A DNA stretch of 64,000 nt from Pseudonocardia terrae (GCF_021343995.1 NZ_JAJTTE010000007.1:111545-175544); one strand, 5' to 3'. Positions 50,310-59,593 are shown, numbered from the stretch's first letter. The notes: a model not told the origin generated them from the sequence alone. Made by a program: numbers and translations.

Positions 50310-51713
50310 TCAGCCGGTGTGCCGTTCCTGCAGCCGCCGGCCGGTGCGGTCGGGGCGCAGGAAGAGTAGGGTCGCGATCGCGGCCAGGAGCAGCACGACA
50401 CCGGTGAGCAGGAATCCGTGGTCCAGCCCGGTGGCCATGTTCGCGACCATCTCGGCGGTGCGCTGCTGTCCCGCGGCGGGGGCGCGGTAGCCAGCTGTGT
50501 CCATCAGGACGCCGATGACGAACGGCGAGCAAATTGCCCCGATCGAGGCGACGCCGCCCAGGACCGCCATGACCAGGCCGCGTTGCTGTGGCGCGACCGC
50601 ATAGGCCAGCGCGCTCGGCAGCATCGGGTAGATGATGCTGCAGCCCGCGGCCACGGTGAGCAGGACGACGGCGAGCGCTCCGTCGGTAGCGGGCAGCAGG
50701 AGGAACGACACGCCGGCGACCGCGGCGGCCACGCCGAACGGCACCGCGATGCCGGACCGCACGCTCGCCCCCCGGCGCATGAGGGTCCGCCCGAGCATGC
50801 CCAGACCCAGCAGCAGGCCTGCGCCGAACAGCCACGGCAAGGTCGACACCACGCCCACCTGGCCGAGCGATAGGCCCACGACACCGGACAGGTACTGCGG
50901 TGACCACGTCGTGAGGAAGCCCTGGGTCCAGAAGTTGCCGAAGCCGCCGAGCACCGCGGCGACGAACGAGCCGCTGAGCAGCAGGGCACGGATCGGGACG
51001 ACCCGCTGGGCGTCGACCCCGGTCGCGTCCGCGGCCGGGGCATCAGCTCGGTCCTCCGAAGCCGTCGCCGCCGCGGTTCGGCGGCCGGCGAACGGGCCGT
51101 CCGATCCGAGCAGGAGCCACGCCACCGCCCACGCGAGCCCGACGATGCCCAGCACGCCGAAGGCCCAGCGCCAGCCGAACGCGACGATGACCCAGGCCAG
51201 CGCCGGGGCCGCGACCACCGGCCCGAGTGCGGAGCCGACGGCGACCAGGTTGCTGGGGAGGGCCCGGTTCGCGGGTGCGTGCCAGCCGTGCACGGACGCG
51301 AGCGACATCGCGGTCGCGGGTCCCTCTGCGCCGCCGAGCAGGATCCGTGTGACCAGCAGCAGCGCCGCGCCCCCGCCGACCAGCATCGGGAACTGCATCA
51401 CGGCCCAGAACACGCCCATCGCGAGCAGGATCCAGGTGACCGACACCCGACGGGACAGCATTCCTACGCCGAAGGACGCCACGGAGTAGAGGAAGAAGAA
51501 GGCGCTGCCGATGAAGCCGAACTCGACCGCGGAGATGCCGAGCTCGGGCATCGCCTCCCCGGCCACCAGCCCCAGTACGGCCTTGTCGGCGAAGGCGATG
51601 ACCTGGAAGAGGACGAGCAGCGCTGTGACGAGCCAGGCTCGGCGGTTCATCCGTCCCGTGCGGACGGCGGTGGTCAGCGTCCCGGCGTCGGGCGCGTCGG
51701 TGGAGGAGGACAT
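50310..51713 (-). CDS. MFS transporter (anion:cation symporter-like)
   Basis: 467 residues from ATG 51713, twelve predicted helices. SVEFGFIGSAFFFLYSVASFGVGMLSRRVS, LLGGAEGPATAMSLASVHGWHAPANRALPS and the TM10-12 region ICSPFVIGVLMDTAGYRAP recall the anion:cation symporter branch (tartrate, hexuronate, 4-hydroxyphenylacetate permeases). It is distinct from the three MHS transporters in the window and serves the Rieske block that begins 100 bp upstream. Confidence 0.87.
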   Translation of the reverse strand: MSSSTDAPDAGTLTTAVRTGRMNRRAWLVTALLVLFQVIAFADKAVLGLVAGEAMPELGISAVEFGFIGSAFFFLYSVASFGVGMLSRRVSVTWILLAMGVFWAVMQFPMLVGGGAALLLVTRILLGGAEGPATAMSLASVHGWHAPANRALPSNLVAVGSALGPVVAAPALAWVIVAFGWRWAFGVLGIVGLAWAVAWLLLGSDGPFAGRRTAAATASEDRADAPAADATGVDAQRVVPIRALLLSGSFVAAVLGGFGNFWTQGFLTTWSPQYLSGVVGLSLGQVGVVSTLPWLFGAGLLLGLGMLGRTLMRRGASVRSGIAVPFGVAAAVAGVSFLLLPATDGALAVVLLTVAAGCSIIYPMLPSALAYAVAPQQRGLVMAVLGGVASIGAICSPFVIGVLMDTAGYRAPAAGQQRTAEMVANMATGLDHGFLLTGVVLLLAAIATLLFLRPDRTGRRLQERHTG

Positions 51714-51814
51714 GGTTCTCCGATCGGACGGGTCCGTGGCGTCGTCGCCGGGCGGACCGGTGGTGGGACGTCGATGTCGGGCAGCGACCGGGGAGAGCTC
51801 GCAGGGGGATCGGG

Positions 51815-52774
51815 TCAGTAGAGTTCGATCGTCAATCGGGCGGTGTGTGCGCGGGAGACGCAGAGCGCCATCTGGTCGTTCGCCGCGTGGTCGGCCGCGG
51901 ACAGGCAGCTGTCGCGGTGGTCCGGCACGCCTTCGAGGACACCGGACACGCAGGACCCGCAGACGCCTTCCTCACAGGACTTGAAGACCTCGATGCCGTT
52001 CTCGTCGAGCACAGACAGGATCGAGCGGTCGGCGGGGATCTCGAACTCCTCGCCGGTGTCCAGCTCCACGACGAAGGCCTGGTCGTCGGAGGTGTCGACT
52101 TCCGCGGCGACGAAGTGCTCCACGTACACGTGATCGGCTCCGACGATCGGGCCGAGCGTGGCGGCGACCTGGTCCATGAAGCCGTCCGGACCGCAGGTGT
52201 AGACGCGACTCGCGCCGGTGAGGCTGTCGACGTGCGTGCTGAGCACACCGGGCTGGTCTGCTCGGGGCACGCCGAAGTGGAGGTGCACGCGCTCGCGGAA
52301 CTCGGCCCGGTGCTCGAGAAGGTCCGCGAACGCCGCCTCCTCCCGGGAGCGGGCGAAGTAGTGCAGCGTGAAGTCCGCGCCGCGCCGGTGCAGCTCGTAG
52401 GCCATGCTCAGCAGCGGCGTGACCCCGATCCCGCCCGCGACCAGGAGGTGGTGGTCGGCGTCGTCGGCCAGGGCGAGCAGGTTGCGCGGAGCGCCGATCT
52501 CGAGGGTGTCGCCCACCCGGACCTCGTGCAGGGCCGCGGAGCCACCCCGGGACGCCTGCTCGCGCTTGACCGCGATCAGGAGGGAGGCCGGGTCGTCCGG
52601 CGGGCTGCACAGTGAGTACTGGCGCCGCACGCCCGTCGGGCCGACGACGTCGACGTGCGCGCCGGCCGGGTAGGGCCCCAGGGGGGACCCGTCGGTGGTG
52701 ACCAGCCGAAGGCTGCGGACATCGGTCGCCTCGTCGGTGACCTCGCTGACGCGGACCGCGACGGTAGTCGTCAT
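51815..52774 (-). CDS. VanB-type oxygenase reductase (FMN, NAD, [2Fe-2S])
   Basis: 319 residues from ATG 52774; AAAGGAGG is well placed, while an upstream in-frame start would overlap it. RRQYSLCSPP flavin site, LLVAGGIGVTPLLSMAYEL and VYTCGPDGFMDQV in the NAD domain, then the plant-type ferredoxin domain CEEGVCGSCVSGVLEG with the distal Cys in MALCVSRA. It is the evident electron donor of the Rieske dioxygenase at 53581-55384. Related to the reductase at 32566 but clearly diverged. Confidence 0.93.
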   Translation of the reverse strand: MTTTVAVRVSEVTDEATDVRSLRLVTTDGSPLGPYPAGAHVDVVGPTGVRRQYSLCSPPDDPASLLIAVKREQASRGGSAALHEVRVGDTLEIGAPRNLLALADDADHHLLVAGGIGVTPLLSMAYELHRRGADFTLHYFARSREEAAFADLLEHRAEFRERVHLHFGVPRADQPGVLSTHVDSLTGASRVYTCGPDGFMDQVAATLGPIVGADHVYVEHFVAAEVDTSDDQAFVVELDTGEEFEIPADRSILSVLDENGIEVFKSCEEGVCGSCVSGVLEGVPDHRDSCLSAADHAANDQMALCVSRAHTARLTIELY

Positions 52775-52825
52775 CGGACCTTCCTCCTTTCCGTGCAACT
52801 CAGACGTGAGCGATCAGGTGCGGTG

Positions 52826-53584
52826 TCACCGCAGGTAGAGGCCACCGTTGACGTCCCAACAGGCGCCGGTGACCGAGGCGGCGTCGGGGGAGGCGAGCAG
52901 GGCGACCATCCGGGCGACGAACGCCGGGTCACCGAGCCGGCCGACCGGGATCCCGGCCCGCAGCGTCTCCACCCGGTCCTCTCCGAGGAGGGTCCGGACG
53001 GTGTCGCCGTCCTGCGGGCCCGGCGAGACCGCGTTGACGGTGACGCCGCGCGCGGCGAGATCGCGGGCGAAGACCTTGGTCGCCGTGAGGATCGCGCCCT
53101 TGGACGCGGCGTAGTGGGCCCCGGTGGCGGTGCCGCCGTTCTGCCCGGCCAGCGAGGCCATGTTCACGATCCGGCCGTAGCCCTGCTCGGCGAGGTGGGC
53201 GCCGAACACCTGGCACGTCCGGAAGGTCCCGCCGAAGTTGACGTTCATGACGGCGTCGAGCTCGTCCGCGCCGATCTCCATGAGCGGCGTGGCCTGGGTG
53301 CGGGCCGCGTTGTTGACCAGCACGTGCACCGCGTCGAAGACCACGAGCACGTCCCGCAGCAGCGCGGCGGGCGCGCCGGGGTCGGCGACGTCGACCGGGA
53401 AGGCCCGGGCGGTCGCCGCCGTGCCGTCGAGCTCCTTGGCGAGGGCCTCGGCCGCGGCGCCGTCGAGGTCGGCGACCGCGACCCGGTAGCCGTCGGCGTG
53501 CAGCCGGCGGACGATCGCCTCGCCGAGCCCGCGTGCGCCGCCGGTGACCACGGCGACCTGGGCCGTGGCGCCTCGCCCGGTCAC
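52826..53584 (-). CDS. SDR dehydrogenase (probable dihydrodiol/diol dehydrogenase role)
   Basis: 252 residues from GTG 53584 (GTGA overlap with the beta subunit). VVTGGARGLGEAIVRRL, ADLDG, NNAARTQATP, NMASLAGQNGGTATGAHYAASKG with Ser-Tyr-Lys intact. Directly behind a Rieske dioxygenase it probably oxidises the cis-dihydrodiol, although the first gene of the block is not a classical BphB. Confidence 0.88.
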   Translation of the reverse strand: MTGRGATAQVAVVTGGARGLGEAIVRRLHADGYRVAVADLDGAAAEALAKELDGTAATARAFPVDVADPGAPAALLRDVLVVFDAVHVLVNNAARTQATPLMEIGADELDAVMNVNFGGTFRTCQVFGAHLAEQGYGRIVNMASLAGQNGGTATGAHYAASKGAILTATKVFARDLAARGVTVNAVSPGPQDGDTVRTLLGEDRVETLRAGIPVGRLGDPAFVARMVALLASPDAASVTGACWDVNGGLYLR

Positions 53585-54114
53585 AGCAGGAATCCCGCGG
53601 CGGGCACCGCCGACTCGCTGTCGACGAGGCGGACGATCTTGTGCACGATCCGGTCGCCGATCGGCCCGTCCGGCGAGAGCCGGACCCGGTGCACCAGGTC
53701 GGCGGCCCAGAGGTGGTGGTTCTCCCGCTTGTAAGCGACGAGGATCTGCGCGGACCGCACGATGACCTCGTCGTCGGACACGGACTCCGGCACGAACCGG
53801 GAGACCGTGCGGACGGTCCGTGCGGCGTCGACGGCGGCGATCGCGTACCCCTCGGTCATGCGCGTCACGCGCATCCGGCGCATCCGGGCGTCGTCGTAGA
53901 CCATGTTGAGGATGTCGTCGAAGCGCTCGGCCTCGGGGTCGATCGGGATCACGTAGAACCCGTCGTCGGTGTAGAGCGAGTCCCAGGCCTCGTAGGCCTT
54001 GCGGTCGAGCAGCTCCGCCTCGCGCCAGATCAGCTCGATCGTCCGCACCACCCGCGGGTCGGTGGTCGGGATCGGCACGGCGGGGGCCGCGGCCTCGGTG
54101 ACGGTCTCAGTCAT
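53581..54114 (-). CDS. Ring-hydroxylating dioxygenase beta subunit
   Basis: 177 residues from ATG 54114 (8-base overlap with the alpha gene). NTF2-like cone fold of the dioxygenase small subunit: TIELIWREAELLDRKAYEAWDSLYTDDGF at the N-terminus, YDDARMRRMRVTRM, and SAQILVAYKRENHHLWAADLVHRVR. Structural partner of the catalytic alpha subunit in an alpha3-beta3 hexamer. Confidence 0.92.
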   Translation of the reverse strand: MTETVTEAAAPAVPIPTTDPRVVRTIELIWREAELLDRKAYEAWDSLYTDDGFYVIPIDPEAERFDDILNMVYDDARMRRMRVTRMTEGYAIAAVDAARTVRTVSRFVPESVSDDEVIVRSAQILVAYKRENHHLWAADLVHRVRLSPDGPIGDRIVHKIVRLVDSESAVPAAGFLL

Positions 54115-55384
54115 CGCTCATCATCGCCTTCCACTGGGCATACGCGGCGCGCATGCCCGTCTCGTCGGTGACGTGGGAGGTCGGCCAGCCCTCGGGGCTC
54201 GGCTTCTCCCGGGCCAGGCCGCGGTTGACCATGATCGGCATCGCGGGTGCCGCGGCGGCGCCGCGCTGGACGCGGTCCCAGCCCTCGGCGTCGTCCGGGG
54301 TGCCGAAGCCGAAGGGGCCCTGGAAGTGCTCGTGGATCCGCAGCCGCTCACGGTTGACGACGGCGAGCTCGGGCGGGCCGTCCGGCCCGATCGCCACGTG
54401 TTCGATGCGGGTCTCGTTCACGGAGACGGGGCGCAGCACCCGGAAGAACGCGGCGGACATCGACACGTTCGGGAAGAGGTTCAGGTTGAACCCGGTGCCG
54501 TGCATGGCCCGCACGACCTTGCGGACCTGTGCAGCGTCCAGGGTCCTCGACAGCTCGGCGACGACGTCGTCGAACCTGCCCTGCAGGGGCTCGGAGCGGT
54601 CGTCGAGGTCGAGGTCGGAGTGCTCGGGCACCATCTGCATGACGCTGTGGCCGTGCCCCAGGGCGTGCGTGGTGCACGTCGGGTCGGTCATGAACGACAT
54701 CATGTCCGCGGTCTCGGAGTCCACCGACGCCATCCACGAGCGGTGCACGATCGGGAAGTGGTACCCGTCGGTGGTGTTCTCGAGCTGGATCTTCCAGTTC
54801 CCCCGGAAGCTGAACTGGTGCCGGCCCAGCACCTTGATCGGGTAGCCACCGCCCTGCTTCATGAAGCGGTCGATCCACAGGCGCGCGTCGCCCAGGAACT
54901 CCTCGAGGGGTTCGGCGTCGTCGTCGAGGGTCGCGAAGATCATCCCGCGGTAGGACTCGGTGCGCAGCCTGCCCAGCGACAGGTCGCGCTTCTCCATCAC
55001 GCCCTCATAGCCGTCGGGGTACGGGATGCCGCGCAGCGAGCCGTCCAGGCCGTAGGACCACGCGTGGTAGGGGCAGGTGAAGCCGTTGACCTGCCCGCTG
55101 GGCTTCTCGCAGATACTGGCGCCACGGTGCCGGCACCGGTTCAGCAGGGTCCGGACGACGCCCTTGCGGTCCTTGGTGACGATCACCGGCTGACGGCCGA
55201 CGACGGTGGACTTGAACGAGCCGGCCTTCGGCAGCTCGCTCTCGTGCGCGACCCAGATCCAGGTCCGCTCGAAGATGCGGGTCATCTCCAGCTCGAAGAG
55301 CTCGGGGTCGGTGTACAGGCGGCCCGCCACGCGGTCCTCGCGGACCAGCTCATCGGGCGCACTGCCCATGACGTTCTCGATCAT
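54107..55384 (-). CDS. Rieske ring-hydroxylating dioxygenase alpha subunit
   Basis: 425 residues from ATG 55384. Rieske ligands CRHRGASICEKPSG and CPYHAWSYGLDG (about residues 83 and 104), and the mononuclear iron site ENTTDGYHFPIVHRSW (Asp bridge, two His). The 425-residue length and paired beta subunit place it with benzoate, anthranilate or terephthalate-type dioxygenases. With the reductase and SDR it forms a complete arene dioxygenase module; the substrate is unknown. Confidence 0.95.
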   Translation of the reverse strand: MIENVMGSAPDELVREDRVAGRLYTDPELFELEMTRIFERTWIWVAHESELPKAGSFKSTVVGRQPVIVTKDRKGVVRTLLNRCRHRGASICEKPSGQVNGFTCPYHAWSYGLDGSLRGIPYPDGYEGVMEKRDLSLGRLRTESYRGMIFATLDDDAEPLEEFLGDARLWIDRFMKQGGGYPIKVLGRHQFSFRGNWKIQLENTTDGYHFPIVHRSWMASVDSETADMMSFMTDPTCTTHALGHGHSVMQMVPEHSDLDLDDRSEPLQGRFDDVVAELSRTLDAAQVRKVVRAMHGTGFNLNLFPNVSMSAAFFRVLRPVSVNETRIEHVAIGPDGPPELAVVNRERLRIHEHFQGPFGFGTPDDAEGWDRVQRGAAAAPAMPIMVNRGLAREKPSPEGWPTSHVTDETGMRAAYAQWKAMMSDD

Positions 55385-55397
55385 CGGTCGTCTCCGG

Positions 55398-55778
55398 TCA
55401 CTCGGGGAGCGCGACGTCGTCGCGCACGGTGAGGGCCCGGCCGATCCGGGCCTCGATCTTCGCGAACCTCCAGAGCTTCACGTCCCCGTCGCCGACGGGA
55501 GTGGTGCGCAGCAGGTTGCACGCGGCCTTCACGGTCTCCTGGGTGTCGACGTCGGCGAGGATGTAGCAGGTCCACGGCCAGCCGTCGGACGGGCCGACCA
55601 TGTGTGCGTCGTCGTCGATGTCGCCGATGAAGTCGACCCCGGGCAGGGCCTTCAGGCCGTCCATCATCGACACGAAGGCCTGCCAGACGTGGCCGGTCGT
55701 GATGCCGTCCGTCGGGAGGTCGAAGAAGTTCTGGTTGATGCCGATGCAGAACAGCACCCGAAGCGGCTGGGTGGCCAT
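55398..55778 (-). CDS. Muconolactone-isomerase-like (ferredoxin-fold) protein
   Basis: 126 residues from ATG 55778. Alpha-beta ferredoxin-like fold with VLFCIGINQNFFDLP, HVWQAFVSMMDGLKALPGVDFIGDIDDDAHMVG, WTCYILADVDTQETVKAACNLLRTTPVGDG and LWRFAKIEARIG. Muconolactone isomerase (CatC) is shorter and ends differently; this may be a related isomerase or a dimeric a/b barrel protein of unknown activity. It lies between the dioxygenase and monooxygenase genes and is presumably in the same pathway. Confidence 0.6.
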   Translation of the reverse strand: MATQPLRVLFCIGINQNFFDLPTDGITTGHVWQAFVSMMDGLKALPGVDFIGDIDDDAHMVGPSDGWPWTCYILADVDTQETVKAACNLLRTTPVGDGDVKLWRFAKIEARIGRALTVRDDVALPE

Positions 55779-55815
55779 GGAGGAGTCTCCTCGTGGGGGT
55801 CGGTGGGCGGTGCCG

Positions 55816-56991
55816 TCAGCGGAAGCCGGGGGTGGTCGCGGGCAGGCCCATGAGGACCGCGCCGGCTGCGTCGTAGATGGCCGGGCCGAGGAACGCGTGC
55901 TGCTTGGGGACCAGGGCATCGCCGAGGAGCCGCTGCAACGGGTGAGTGGTGGTGATCGGGGCGGTTCCGGAGACCTCGACGAGCTGCGCCACGACGTCCG
56001 ACGCGGTCTTCGCCAGGTGGGCCGAGGCGAGCCGGAGCTCGGCGTTCTGCTCGTCGGTGACCGGGTCCCCGATGAGAACGGTGTCCCACGCCTGCCCGGT
56101 CGACTCGTAGAAGTAGGCCCGGGCCGAGCGCAGCGCGGCCTCGGCCTGCGCGACCTCGGTCCGGTAGTAGGCGCGGTCGGCCAGCTTGGGGGCGCCGGTG
56201 ACGCCCTTGTACCCGCCACCGACCTCACGGGCATGGTCCAGTGCGGCGCGGGCGACCCCGGCACCGACCACGGCCAGCACCTGCGCGGCATAGGCGATGG
56301 TGGGGTAGCGGTAAAGCGGCTCGTCGACGGTGGGCTCGCCGCCGCGGACGAAGGTCCACTCGCGGGGGACCTCGACGCCGTCGACGACCAGGTCGAACGA
56401 TCCGGTGCCCTGCATGCCGACGACGTCCCAGTCCTGGACGATCTCGACCTGCTCGGGCCGGAGGACCGCGGTCCGCGGCTTGCCGCCGGAGGCCTCGTCG
56501 CCCGGCATCCCGACGCCGAGGAGGTCGGCGCCCATGCACCCGCTGGCGAACTTCCAGCGGCCGGACAGCCGGTAGCCCCGCTCGGTCTCCGCACCGCGCT
56601 GCGGGGGGAAGAGCGCACCGGCGAAGGCCACGTCCGGGCCGTCGGCGTAGATCTTCTCCTGGGTCTCGATCGGCAGCGCCGCCAGGTAGATCAGCGCGGA
56701 GCCGAAGCTGGCGACCCAGCCCGTCGACCCGTCGACCTCGGAGATCCGCTCGATGCGGGTCAGGAACTCGGCGGGCGGCTGCGGCTCGCCGCCGAAGCGC
56801 GCCGGGGCGGCCGCGCGGTAGAGGCCGGCCTGCTTGAGCCGCGCCACGAAGTCCTTGGGGACGTACCGCAGCGCGCGGAACTCGCTGCGGCGGTCGACCA
56901 ACTCGCGGAGGACCTCCTCGAGCGGAACGGCGCCGCTCACGCTCTCCTGCGTCGCCGGGAGGGTGAGCGCTCCCGATTCATTCCGCAGCAT
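55816..56991 (-). CDS. Group D flavin monooxygenase (acyl-CoA dehydrogenase fold, HsaA/HpaC2-like)
   Basis: 391 residues from ATG 56991, GAGGAGG upstream. The fold is acyl-CoA dehydrogenase-like, but the segments DGSTGWVASFGSALIYLAALP, LSGRWKFASGCMGADLLGVG, WDVVGMQGTGSFDLVVDGVEVPREW and the C-terminal helical region match the FMN/FAD-dependent hydroxylases (HsaA, DszC, p-hydroxyphenylacetate hydroxylase oxygenase) rather than dehydrogenases; the catalytic Glu of dehydrogenases is not identifiable. Its reduced flavin would come from the HpaC-like reductase at 58772. Confidence 0.87.
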   Translation of the reverse strand: MLRNESGALTLPATQESVSGAVPLEEVLRELVDRRSEFRALRYVPKDFVARLKQAGLYRAAAPARFGGEPQPPAEFLTRIERISEVDGSTGWVASFGSALIYLAALPIETQEKIYADGPDVAFAGALFPPQRGAETERGYRLSGRWKFASGCMGADLLGVGMPGDEASGGKPRTAVLRPEQVEIVQDWDVVGMQGTGSFDLVVDGVEVPREWTFVRGGEPTVDEPLYRYPTIAYAAQVLAVVGAGVARAALDHAREVGGGYKGVTGAPKLADRAYYRTEVAQAEAALRSARAYFYESTGQAWDTVLIGDPVTDEQNAELRLASAHLAKTASDVVAQLVEVSGTAPITTTHPLQRLLGDALVPKQHAFLGPAIYDAAGAVLMGLPATTPGFR

Positions 56992-57075
56992 CGTGCCTCC
57001 TCGTCGATGCGGTTGCCGAATCGACGGTAGGAAAAGGCCGCGTCCGCCGGAATCAGAACCATCCCTGCCCGGCTA

Positions 57076-57106
57076 GGGATATCCCGCCCTTTCCGTAGGG
57101 GATTCC
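57076..57106. promoter_or_regulatory. TAGGG-type boxes in the divergent 56991/57145 promoter region
   Basis: TAGGGATATCCC (palindrome GGGATATCCC, 57076-57085) and TAGGGGATTCC (57096-57106), two bases within a 153-bp gap between the monooxygenase and kinase genes. The same motif occurs twice before the gene at 63949 and once, less exactly, at 58654. The spacing of about 20 bp between centres suits two bound response-regulator dimers. Confidence 0.6.
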
Positions 57107-57144
57107 TTCAGCTCGCCCCGCCGACCGCGCCCTACGCTGGACCG

Positions 57145-58656
57145 ATGTCGGTCGACCCGAGTGCGCCGGAGATCGTCACCCAGGACCTGGTGACCCTGAT
57201 GAACGCGGCCAGGACGTGCGTGCTGGTGCACGACGCCGAGACGAAGAACATCCTCTGGGCGAACCCGGCCGCGTGCGAGCTGCTCGGCTGGCCCCTCGAC
57301 GAGCTGCGTCCGCTCAAGGCCAACGACATGAGCAGCACCGCCCCGCAGTACCACCGCGTGCTCGGCCGCGCCTGGCTGCAGGAGGCCGTGGAGCGGGGGA
57401 GCAGCCGCATCGAGTGGCACTACCGCACGCGCAGCGGCCGGGTGGTGCCCACGGATGCCCTGGCGAGGCGCGTCGAGCTGGCGCAGGGGCCCGCGGTCAT
57501 GGTCGAGTTCCGCGACATCGAGCGGGAGCAGGCCACCGAGCAGGCGCTGCGCCGAACGACCTCGTCGATCGACGCCCTGGCCCGCCACACCTCGACCATC
57601 GCTCTCACCCTGGACGCCGCCGGGACCGTCCGGTTCGCCACCGACACCGCCCTCGCGCTGCTCGGGATGGTGCCGGAGGACATGGGCCGTCCTCTCGACG
57701 AGCTCGGCACCCTGCGGGTGGGTGGTCGTCCGGTGACCTGGGCCGACCTCGTCGCCCGCGCGGCGCCCACGGCCGAGGTGCAGCTGCAGGTGCCACGCCC
57801 CGACGACGAGGTGATCTGGCTGGAGGGCACCCTGGAACGGCTCGCCGAGACGGACGGCGACGGGCTGTTGATGATCCTCCACGACGTCTCCGGACGGGTG
57901 CACCGCGAGGTGCTGCGCGAGCGAGAGCTGCAGCGGGAGAACTACCAGGCCCGGTACACGGCCATGGGCGACATGGCGATGGCGATCGCCCACGAGCTCG
58001 GGCAGCCGTTGGCCGCGGCAGGGAACTTCCTGGCCGGGACCACCCGGCATGCGGGCGTCCTGGAGGACGAGGGGACGCTGTCGCACGAGTCCGCCGACCG
58101 TCTCCGGTTCGGCATCGGCAGCGCCGTCCGCCAGATCGACCGGGCCAGTGCGATCGTGGGCGCCGTCCGGGCGTTCGTGGGGCACCTCGAACACACGAGT
58201 CAGGTGGTCGACCTCCACGACGTGGTCGACGAGTGTCTGTACTTCGTGCGGCTGCGGGCCGCCGAACCGGGCGTGCGGGTCGTCCTGCACCGCCACCCCG
58301 AGCCACTGCCGGCCGTCTGCGAGCGCGTGCTCACCGGTCAGGTGCTGCTCAACCTGTGCTTCAACGCCATCGACGAGATGACGGCCTGCCCGCAGGGCGA
58401 GCGGGAGCTCGTGATCACGACCGGCGGCGCCGACGGCGAGGCCGTCCTGACCGTCGAGGACAGCGGCCGTGGCCTGGTACGGGATCCCTTCGCCGAGTCC
58501 TTCACGTCCAAGGAGGAGGGGAGCGGGATCGGTCTGGCCCTGAGTTACCGCATCGTCACCCGGCAGCACGGGCGGATCTGGGCGGAAGCACGCGAGGGCG
58601 GCGGCTCCCGCTTCGGTTTCGCCCTGCCACTGTCCGCGGATCGGCGGCCCGAGTAG
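57145..58656 (+). CDS. PAS-domain sensor histidine kinase
   Basis: 503 residues from ATG 57145, no membrane segments, so cytoplasmic. Two PAS domains: CVLVHDAETKNILWANPAACELLG with GRVVPTDALARRVEL (about 25-125) and a second at about 150-265. The H-box IAHELGQPLAAAGNFL gives the phosphorylated His; N-box NLCFNAIDEMT, then DSGRGL and EGSGIGLALSYRIV complete the ATPase. The two-PAS layout recalls FixL/TodS-like kinases. Its probable partner is the FixJ-like regulator at 60918, separated by three genes. Ends in TAG. Confidence 0.9.
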   Translation: MSVDPSAPEIVTQDLVTLMNAARTCVLVHDAETKNILWANPAACELLGWPLDELRPLKANDMSSTAPQYHRVLGRAWLQEAVERGSSRIEWHYRTRSGRVVPTDALARRVELAQGPAVMVEFRDIEREQATEQALRRTTSSIDALARHTSTIALTLDAAGTVRFATDTALALLGMVPEDMGRPLDELGTLRVGGRPVTWADLVARAAPTAEVQLQVPRPDDEVIWLEGTLERLAETDGDGLLMILHDVSGRVHREVLRERELQRENYQARYTAMGDMAMAIAHELGQPLAAAGNFLAGTTRHAGVLEDEGTLSHESADRLRFGIGSAVRQIDRASAIVGAVRAFVGHLEHTSQVVDLHDVVDECLYFVRLRAAEPGVRVVLHRHPEPLPAVCERVLTGQVLLNLCFNAIDEMTACPQGERELVITTGGADGEAVLTVEDSGRGLVRDPFAESFTSKEEGSGIGLALSYRIVTRQHGRIWAEAREGGGSRFGFALPLSADRRPE

Positions 58657-58664
58657 GGAAAAGC
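58654..58664 (+). promoter_or_regulatory. Weak TAGGG box before the flavin reductase gene
   Basis: TAGGGAAAAGC overlaps the kinase stop codon. It matches the first half of the boxes at 57076 and 63844 but not the second, so it is a doubtful copy. The 115-bp gap to 58772 is long enough for a promoter. Confidence 0.3.
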
Positions 58665-58771
58665 CTCAGTGAGCCCGGAGGAACTCTCGATATCGAGGTC
58701 GCCGTGCCGGGTCGTACTTTTCCGGTACCCACCGACGGATCTCCGATCGGCCGAGAAGTCCAGGAGGAGCA

Positions 58772-59284
58772 ATGCCCGAACCGACCCGGACCCAGTCAGA
58801 TTTCCGCTCCGCCATGGCCAACCTGTCGGCCGCGGTCAACGTCGTGACGACCGACGGCCCCCACGGCCGCGCCGGTATGACCGTGAGCGCGGCCTGCTCG
58901 GTCACCGACTCCCCGCCGACGGTACTGGTGTGCGTCAACCGTTCCAGCCGCTCCCATTCCGTGCTGGTCGGCAACGGCCGTCTCTGCGTGAACGTCCTGG
59001 CCGGCGAGCACGAGGAGTTGGCGATGCACTTCGCCGGCGCCACGAAGGTCCCGACCGCGGAGCGCTTCACCGACGACCGCTGGGACCTCACCGGTCACGG
59101 CGTCCCGGTGCTCCGCGACGCCGCCGCCACCGTGATCGGCCGCATCTGGGCCCGTCGTGAGCTGGGGTCGCACACCGTGCTGTTCATCGACGTCGAGCAG
59201 GTCGGCACCCAGGACGACGGCGGCGCGCTGGTGTACTTCCAGCGCCGGTTCCACAGCCTGGGAACCGCTCGGCTCAGCGCCTGA
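58772..59284 (+). CDS. Flavin reductase (HpaC/HsaB-like)
   Basis: 170 residues from ATG 58772, AGGAGG upstream. ANLSAAVNVVTTDGPHGRAGMTVSAACSVTDSPPTVLVCVNR and GRLCVNVLAGEHEELAMHF with HTVLFIDVEQV are the usual flavin-binding elements. It should supply reduced flavin to the group D monooxygenase encoded at 55816, forming a two-component hydroxylase under control of the intervening kinase. Confidence 0.92.
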   Translation: MPEPTRTQSDFRSAMANLSAAVNVVTTDGPHGRAGMTVSAACSVTDSPPTVLVCVNRSSRSHSVLVGNGRLCVNVLAGEHEELAMHFAGATKVPTAERFTDDRWDLTGHGVPVLRDAAATVIGRIWARRELGSHTVLFIDVEQVGTQDDGGALVYFQRRFHSLGTARLSA

Positions 59285-59314
59285 CCCACCCCGGCCCGAC
59301 AACGAGGAGCGCCC

Positions 59315-59593
59315 GTGACCTCAGCCCCGGACAGCGACCACCGCATGACGCTGACCTGCTACAACGACACCCATGGCTTCGGCTGGCGGCACGTCGACCT
59401 GTTCGTGCACGACGCCGAGGGACGAGAGCTGAACTGGGTGCACTGGCAGGTCCCGGGGGACGGCCCGGAGGAGGCCGACCTCGTCACCGCCCGCGTCGAG
59501 CCGACGTTGCGCCGGACCTCGGAGTGGCGCCACGACATCGGCCCGAGCGGCGTGCACTACTGGGTCGCCGACGCCGAGTGGGCCGACGAATGA
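59315..59593 (+). CDS. Small conserved-looking protein of unknown function
   Basis: 92 residues from GTG 59315 with GAGGAG upstream; stop overlaps the amidase ATG (ATGA). Acidic, rich in Trp and His, with DTHGFGWRHVDLFVHDAEGRE, NWVHWQVPG and the end GPSGVHYWVADAEWADE. I do not recognise a family. Codon use, ribosome site and coupling show it is a real gene. Its position between flavin reductase and amidase suggests a small accessory or regulatory protein. Confidence 0.7.
   Translation: MTSAPDSDHRMTLTCYNDTHGFGWRHVDLFVHDAEGRELNWVHWQVPGDGPEEADLVTARVEPTLRRTSEWRHDIGPSGVHYWVADAEWADE

Noticed and set aside
55816..56991. Ordinary acyl-CoA dehydrogenase
   Set aside because: The fold is shared, but the conserved segments match group D flavin hydroxylases and a flavin reductase partner is encoded nearby.
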